Positions 61,324-64,000 of a stretch of 64,000 bases of DNA are shown piece after piece. The notes beneath the pieces were generated by a model. It saw only the letters and a program-made list of their open reading frames with translations. It had not been told where the DNA came from and did no database searches. A program made the position numbers and the translations under genes. The stretch is from contig CAWGNS010000009.1 of the NCBI GenBank assembly GCA_963824095.1, forward strand, positions 186,001 to 250,000. The letters are read 5' to 3'. The DNA is from JBBDWJ01 sp963824095 (GTDB taxonomy: Bacteria; Acidobacteriota; Terriglobia; Bryobacterales; UBA6623). The stretch's first letter is position 1, and every line of letters starts with the position of its first letter.

Positions 61324-61447
61324 TCGCCACTCAGAGCCACGGGCGCAAGCCCGCGCTGAGATACGTGACGGTGGTGCGGGCCGGGAGAGTCGTTTTGACA
61401 GGCCGGGCCGCGCAGCGCGGGCTCACGCCCGCGGCTCTGAGTGGCGA
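61324..61447. repeat. Inverted-repeat element, family 1, copy 5 (124 bp)
   Basis: Arms of 35 bp at 61324-61358 and 61413-61447, nearly perfect inverted copies (TCGCCACTCAGAGCC ... GGCTCTGAGTGGCGA at the outer ends). The pairing extends beyond the shared family core into flanking bases. It lies 36 bp from the stop codon of the amidase gene. It is the best-preserved copy of the family. Confidence 0.8.
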
Positions 61448-61483
61448 CTTGTTGCGTCCCGCGGAATTCGAGGATGCCTGGGC

Positions 61484-63703
61484 CTACTCGACCGCGCCGC
61501 CGGCTTTTTCGGTCTGCGCCATCGTGATGTTGCCCAGGCTTTCGGCGTAGCTCAGCATGCCCTGGTAGAGGTGGTTGGCGACTTGCTGCCGGTAGGCGCT
61601 CGTTTTGAGCAGCTTTTCGGTGTGAGGATTGCTGATGAAACCAATCTCAGCGAGGATGGCGGGCATTTTCGCCCCGATCAGCACCATGAACGGCGCTTTG
61701 CGCACGCCGCGGTCGCGCAGGCCCTTGTTGTCGTCGGAGAGGCCTTCATACAACGCCGACTGCACGCGCGTGGCGAACTCGCGCGACTCGTCGATCTTTT
61801 CCTTCAGCGCGATCTTCGAAATCAGATCCCGCAACTCGTGCACCGGACGGTCCGACGCCGCGTTCTCGCGCGAGGCGACGGTCAGCGCCCAGGAGTCCGT
61901 CGTGAAGTTCAGGTAGTAGGTCTCGACGCCGCGCACGCTATGCGTCCGCGTCGAGTTGGCGTGAATCGAGATGAACAGGTCGGCCTGCTGCTTGTTGGCG
62001 ATCCTGGTGCGCTCCTGGAGGCTGACGAAGTTGTCGTCGGGACGCGTGTAAATCACCTCGCTGCCCAAGCCTTCTTCAATCAGCTTACCCAGCCGCAGCG
62101 CGATGTCGAGCACCAGATCTTTCTCGCGCAAGCCGGAGGGGCCGCTGCTGCCGACGTCGTGCCCGCCGTGCCCGGCGTCGATCACCACGCGGTTCACTTT
62201 CAGCCCGAGCGCGCGAATCAGGTTCCGCTGGCCCCGCGCGTTGGCCGACGCGGGCTTGGGCGAAGGCAGACCGAGGTCGGGAGGCGGCTGCGGCGGTTCC
62301 GCCTTGGCCAGCTCAACCTTATCGGACTCGGCTTTCTTCGCATCCGATTTGCCGGCGTTCGTCTTTTCGGGTTCGCTGCTTTTCGGCGCCGCGGCGGCTG
62401 CCTGTTTCAGGGCGACTTTTCCTTGGGTCTCGGCCGGCTGCGATTTCTTGGCGTCCACCTCGGCCGCGGGCTTGGTGCGAACAGCCGCGCGCGGCGGCTC
62501 GACGGAGTGCGCCGGAGCCGTGGCCGCTGGCGCAGCCGTGCCGCGGTCAAGAACCCGCGCGAAGTTCGCCTCTGCCGTGCCGTTTGCAGCGATCGCCGGC
62601 GCGGCCTTGCCCGCCAGTTCGCTGCCGGCGGGCTGCAGCAGCTCCGGCGGTGTTGGCGCTTGCGCGTCGCTGGCCAGCAACGCCGGCTCATCGTGCCCGC
62701 GCACCTCGACTACCAGCCGCGGCGGGTTCGACAACCAGGCGACGCCGAAATACACCGAGCGCTCCAGGTCGAAGACGATGCGCGTGCTGCGGCGGCGGAA
62801 TTGCGCGACGCGAATGCGCTTCAGGAAGCTGTCGCCAACCTCGAAGCTCGATTCCTGCTCGAGCTTCGAGCCCAGCTTGGTTTCCAGCAGATCGAAGAAC
62901 AAACGCTTGGGATGCGGCAATTGGTCGTAGCCCACCTCGACGTGGTCGTCGAGCTCGATCACCACCCGCGTGTAGTCGGGGTTCGACCAGAAGTGCACGC
63001 CTTTGAGCACGCCGAGCCGGTCGCGCCGCTCGCTGGATTCCTTGCGGTCGACCACCGGCACGACCTGGCTGCGCGTCGACAGAATCGCCACGGTCTCTGA
63101 ATCGAGCCCGTTGTCGGCCCGATCCGGCTCCTGCAGCGAGGCGGCGGCGCCGGCGGCCGGGTCGGGCGGCGCTTCGTCCGAGCTCATGGCGGCGAGCGTT
63201 ACCGGCGCGTCATCCGGCGCGGGTTCCTTGGCGTCGTCCTTGGCCGGAGGCGAAGGCAGGTCGGCGGGCGAAATCCCTTTTTGAATCTCGTCGATCGCCT
63301 GGCGCGCGTTCGCCAGCAGTTTGCTGGAAGGATATTGGTGAATCAGAAACTCGTAGGCGGCGATCGATTTCTTGCGGTAGGGGTTGGGGCCGAAACGCTC
63401 GATCATCTCGCGGTAGAGTTGCGCCGCCTCATAGAGCGCGTCGTCGCAGTAAGAACTGGCAGGGCTGGTGCGGTGGACTTTCTGGAAGGCGTCGATGACC
63501 AGCAGGTACTGCTCTTCGCCCAACTCGGCGATGGGCACCGCGTTGAGGTCTTCCAGCAGCAGGTTGGCGTACTTATAGCGCTCCGCCGCCAGGTCACGAG
63601 CCGAACTCGCCGCTAACGCTGGTGGGACCAGCAGAGCGAGCAATAGACAAAATCCCGCCGCCGGGGCGAAGCGCCCCCGGCATTGCTGCCGAAATAAGGC
63701 CAT
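61484..63703 (-). CDS. N-acetylmuramoyl-L-alanine amidase with AMIN domain
   Basis: 739 residues. A signal sequence (AAGFCLLLALLVPPALA) is followed by a TPR-like helical region (36-145), a Pro/Ala-rich linker, an AMIN peptidoglycan-binding domain (about 225-340: GVLKGVHFWSNPDYTRVVIE), a second long Ala/Pro/Lys linker and an amidase_3 domain at the end. The zinc ligands are in VVIDAGHGGHDVG, a Glu of the ERTRIAN region, FISIHANS, and the catalytic Glu in ILAEIGFISN. It cuts the amide between muramic acid and the peptide stem during cell division. It is larger than typical AmiC, with the N-terminal helical part as the extra piece. Confidence 0.88.
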   Translation of the reverse strand: MALFRQQCRGRFAPAAGFCLLLALLVPPALAASSARDLAAERYKYANLLLEDLNAVPIAELGEEQYLLVIDAFQKVHRTSPASSYCDDALYEAAQLYREMIERFGPNPYRKKSIAAYEFLIHQYPSSKLLANARQAIDEIQKGISPADLPSPPAKDDAKEPAPDDAPVTLAAMSSDEAPPDPAAGAAASLQEPDRADNGLDSETVAILSTRSQVVPVVDRKESSERRDRLGVLKGVHFWSNPDYTRVVIELDDHVEVGYDQLPHPKRLFFDLLETKLGSKLEQESSFEVGDSFLKRIRVAQFRRRSTRIVFDLERSVYFGVAWLSNPPRLVVEVRGHDEPALLASDAQAPTPPELLQPAGSELAGKAAPAIAANGTAEANFARVLDRGTAAPAATAPAHSVEPPRAAVRTKPAAEVDAKKSQPAETQGKVALKQAAAAAPKSSEPEKTNAGKSDAKKAESDKVELAKAEPPQPPPDLGLPSPKPASANARGQRNLIRALGLKVNRVVIDAGHGGHDVGSSGPSGLREKDLVLDIALRLGKLIEEGLGSEVIYTRPDDNFVSLQERTRIANKQQADLFISIHANSTRTHSVRGVETYYLNFTTDSWALTVASRENAASDRPVHELRDLISKIALKEKIDESREFATRVQSALYEGLSDDNKGLRDRGVRKAPFMVLIGAKMPAILAEIGFISNPHTEKLLKTSAYRQQVANHLYQGMLSYAESLGNITMAQTEKAGGAVE

Positions 63704-63712
63704 AAGCCGGTT

Positions 63713-64000
63713 CTATTCCGTCTCGTAGCGGACAACCCCGGAAGCGTCTACCCGGCAGATAATGTGGGGCCGGGCCGGCTCCCCCGTCTTGTCCGGCTCT
63801 GCGCTAACTGCGCCAGATACGGAATCCACCGCCGAACCGTACAGACGGCGAACCTTGCTGACATAATCGAGCGTCTCGCGGTAAGGGGGAACATCCCCAT
63901 ATCGATCGACAGCCCCCTCGCCGGCGTTATAGGCGGCCAGGGTCAGCGCAGGATCGCCGTTGTAGCGGTCCAACAGATGGCGGAGGTATAGCACACCTCC
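63713..64000 (-). CDS. Lytic transglycosylase, C-terminal part
   Basis: Runs off the right edge; 95 residues plus stop are visible. VLYLRHLLDRYNGDPALTLAAYNAGEGAVDRYGDVPPYRETLDYV is the end of a goose-type SLT domain, with the AAYNAG motif that binds the glycan. The catalytic Glu must lie upstream outside the window. The last 40 residues are not conserved. It stops 9 bp before the amidase start, so both peptidoglycan enzymes are probably made from one transcript. Confidence 0.85.
   Translation of the reverse strand, partial: GGVLYLRHLLDRYNGDPALTLAAYNAGEGAVDRYGDVPPYRETLDYVSKVRRLYGSAVDSVSGAVSAEPDKTGEPARPHIICRVDASGVVRYETE

Noticed and set aside
1..64000. tRNA, rRNA, CRISPR arrays, phage genes or intact transposases
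   Set aside because: None was seen on reading both strands; the repeats found are not regularly spaced and carry no spacers or cas genes.

Overview
The window is high-GC DNA from a bacterium that most resembles the Acidobacteriota (Bryobacterales/Solibacter-like). Evidence: a 902-aa duplicated ABC-permease of the acidobacterial orphan type paired with a PadR repressor gene, a secreted repeat protein ending in the Solibacter-type C-terminal domain (TIGR03437-like), FG-GAP/UnbV and Gfo/Idh/MocA Tat-exported proteins, and dense small palindromic repeats between genes. No rRNA, tRNA, CRISPR array, prophage or intact transposase was seen.

Layout. 1-6.4 kb: start of a Tat-exported protein, a family 2 glycosyltransferase, an adenosine deaminase broken by one frameshift, a TPP enzyme and a ceramidase-like protein. 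5.8-9.7 kb: a decayed permease fragment, the intact permease and its PadR gene. 10-19 kb: a seven-repeat exported protein, two metallo-beta-lactamase-fold proteins, two tandem CPBP membrane proteases (one lacking its catalytic residues), a PfkB sugar kinase, a lipoprotein and a Cys-rich zinc-ribbon protein. 19-32 kb: a Pro-rich membrane-anchored jelly-roll protein, an amidohydrolase, a sialate O-acetylesterase-like enzyme, an exported methyltransferase, a DapA-family lyase, a Gfo/Idh/MocA oxidoreductase, a POTRA/outer-membrane protein and an UnbV protein. 32-34.6 kb: a response regulator among decayed genes.

34.7-38.5 kb: a minus-strand phosphonate-catabolism operon (permease, PhnZ-like HD oxygenase, FAD amine oxidase, PhnX). 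No PhnW transaminase is present, so the FAD oxidase is the likely source of phosphonoacetaldehyde. 39-51 kb: small exported or membrane proteins, a GH18 protein, a membrane HD-GYP/GAF/GGDEF protein that may both make and break cyclic-di-GMP, a coupled FecR/TPR pair and a CpaE/TadZ-like ATPase.

51.9-60.3 kb: an eight-gene corrinoid operon on the minus strand (cobQ, btuF, btuD, btuC, cobU, cobS, cobC, cobT), headed by a clear cobalamin riboswitch. It joins corrinoid import to late B12 assembly. 60.4-64 kb: an SDR dehydrogenase, an AMIN/amidase_3 cell-wall hydrolase and the end of a lytic transglycosylase.

The most unusual layer lies between the genes. At least four families of palindromic or inverted-repeat elements sit at or just after stop codons. 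In three genes (phnX, cobC and the GGDEF gene) the TAG stop codon lies inside the repeat or a half copy of it. Several genes are broken by frameshifts; some of these could be assembly errors.
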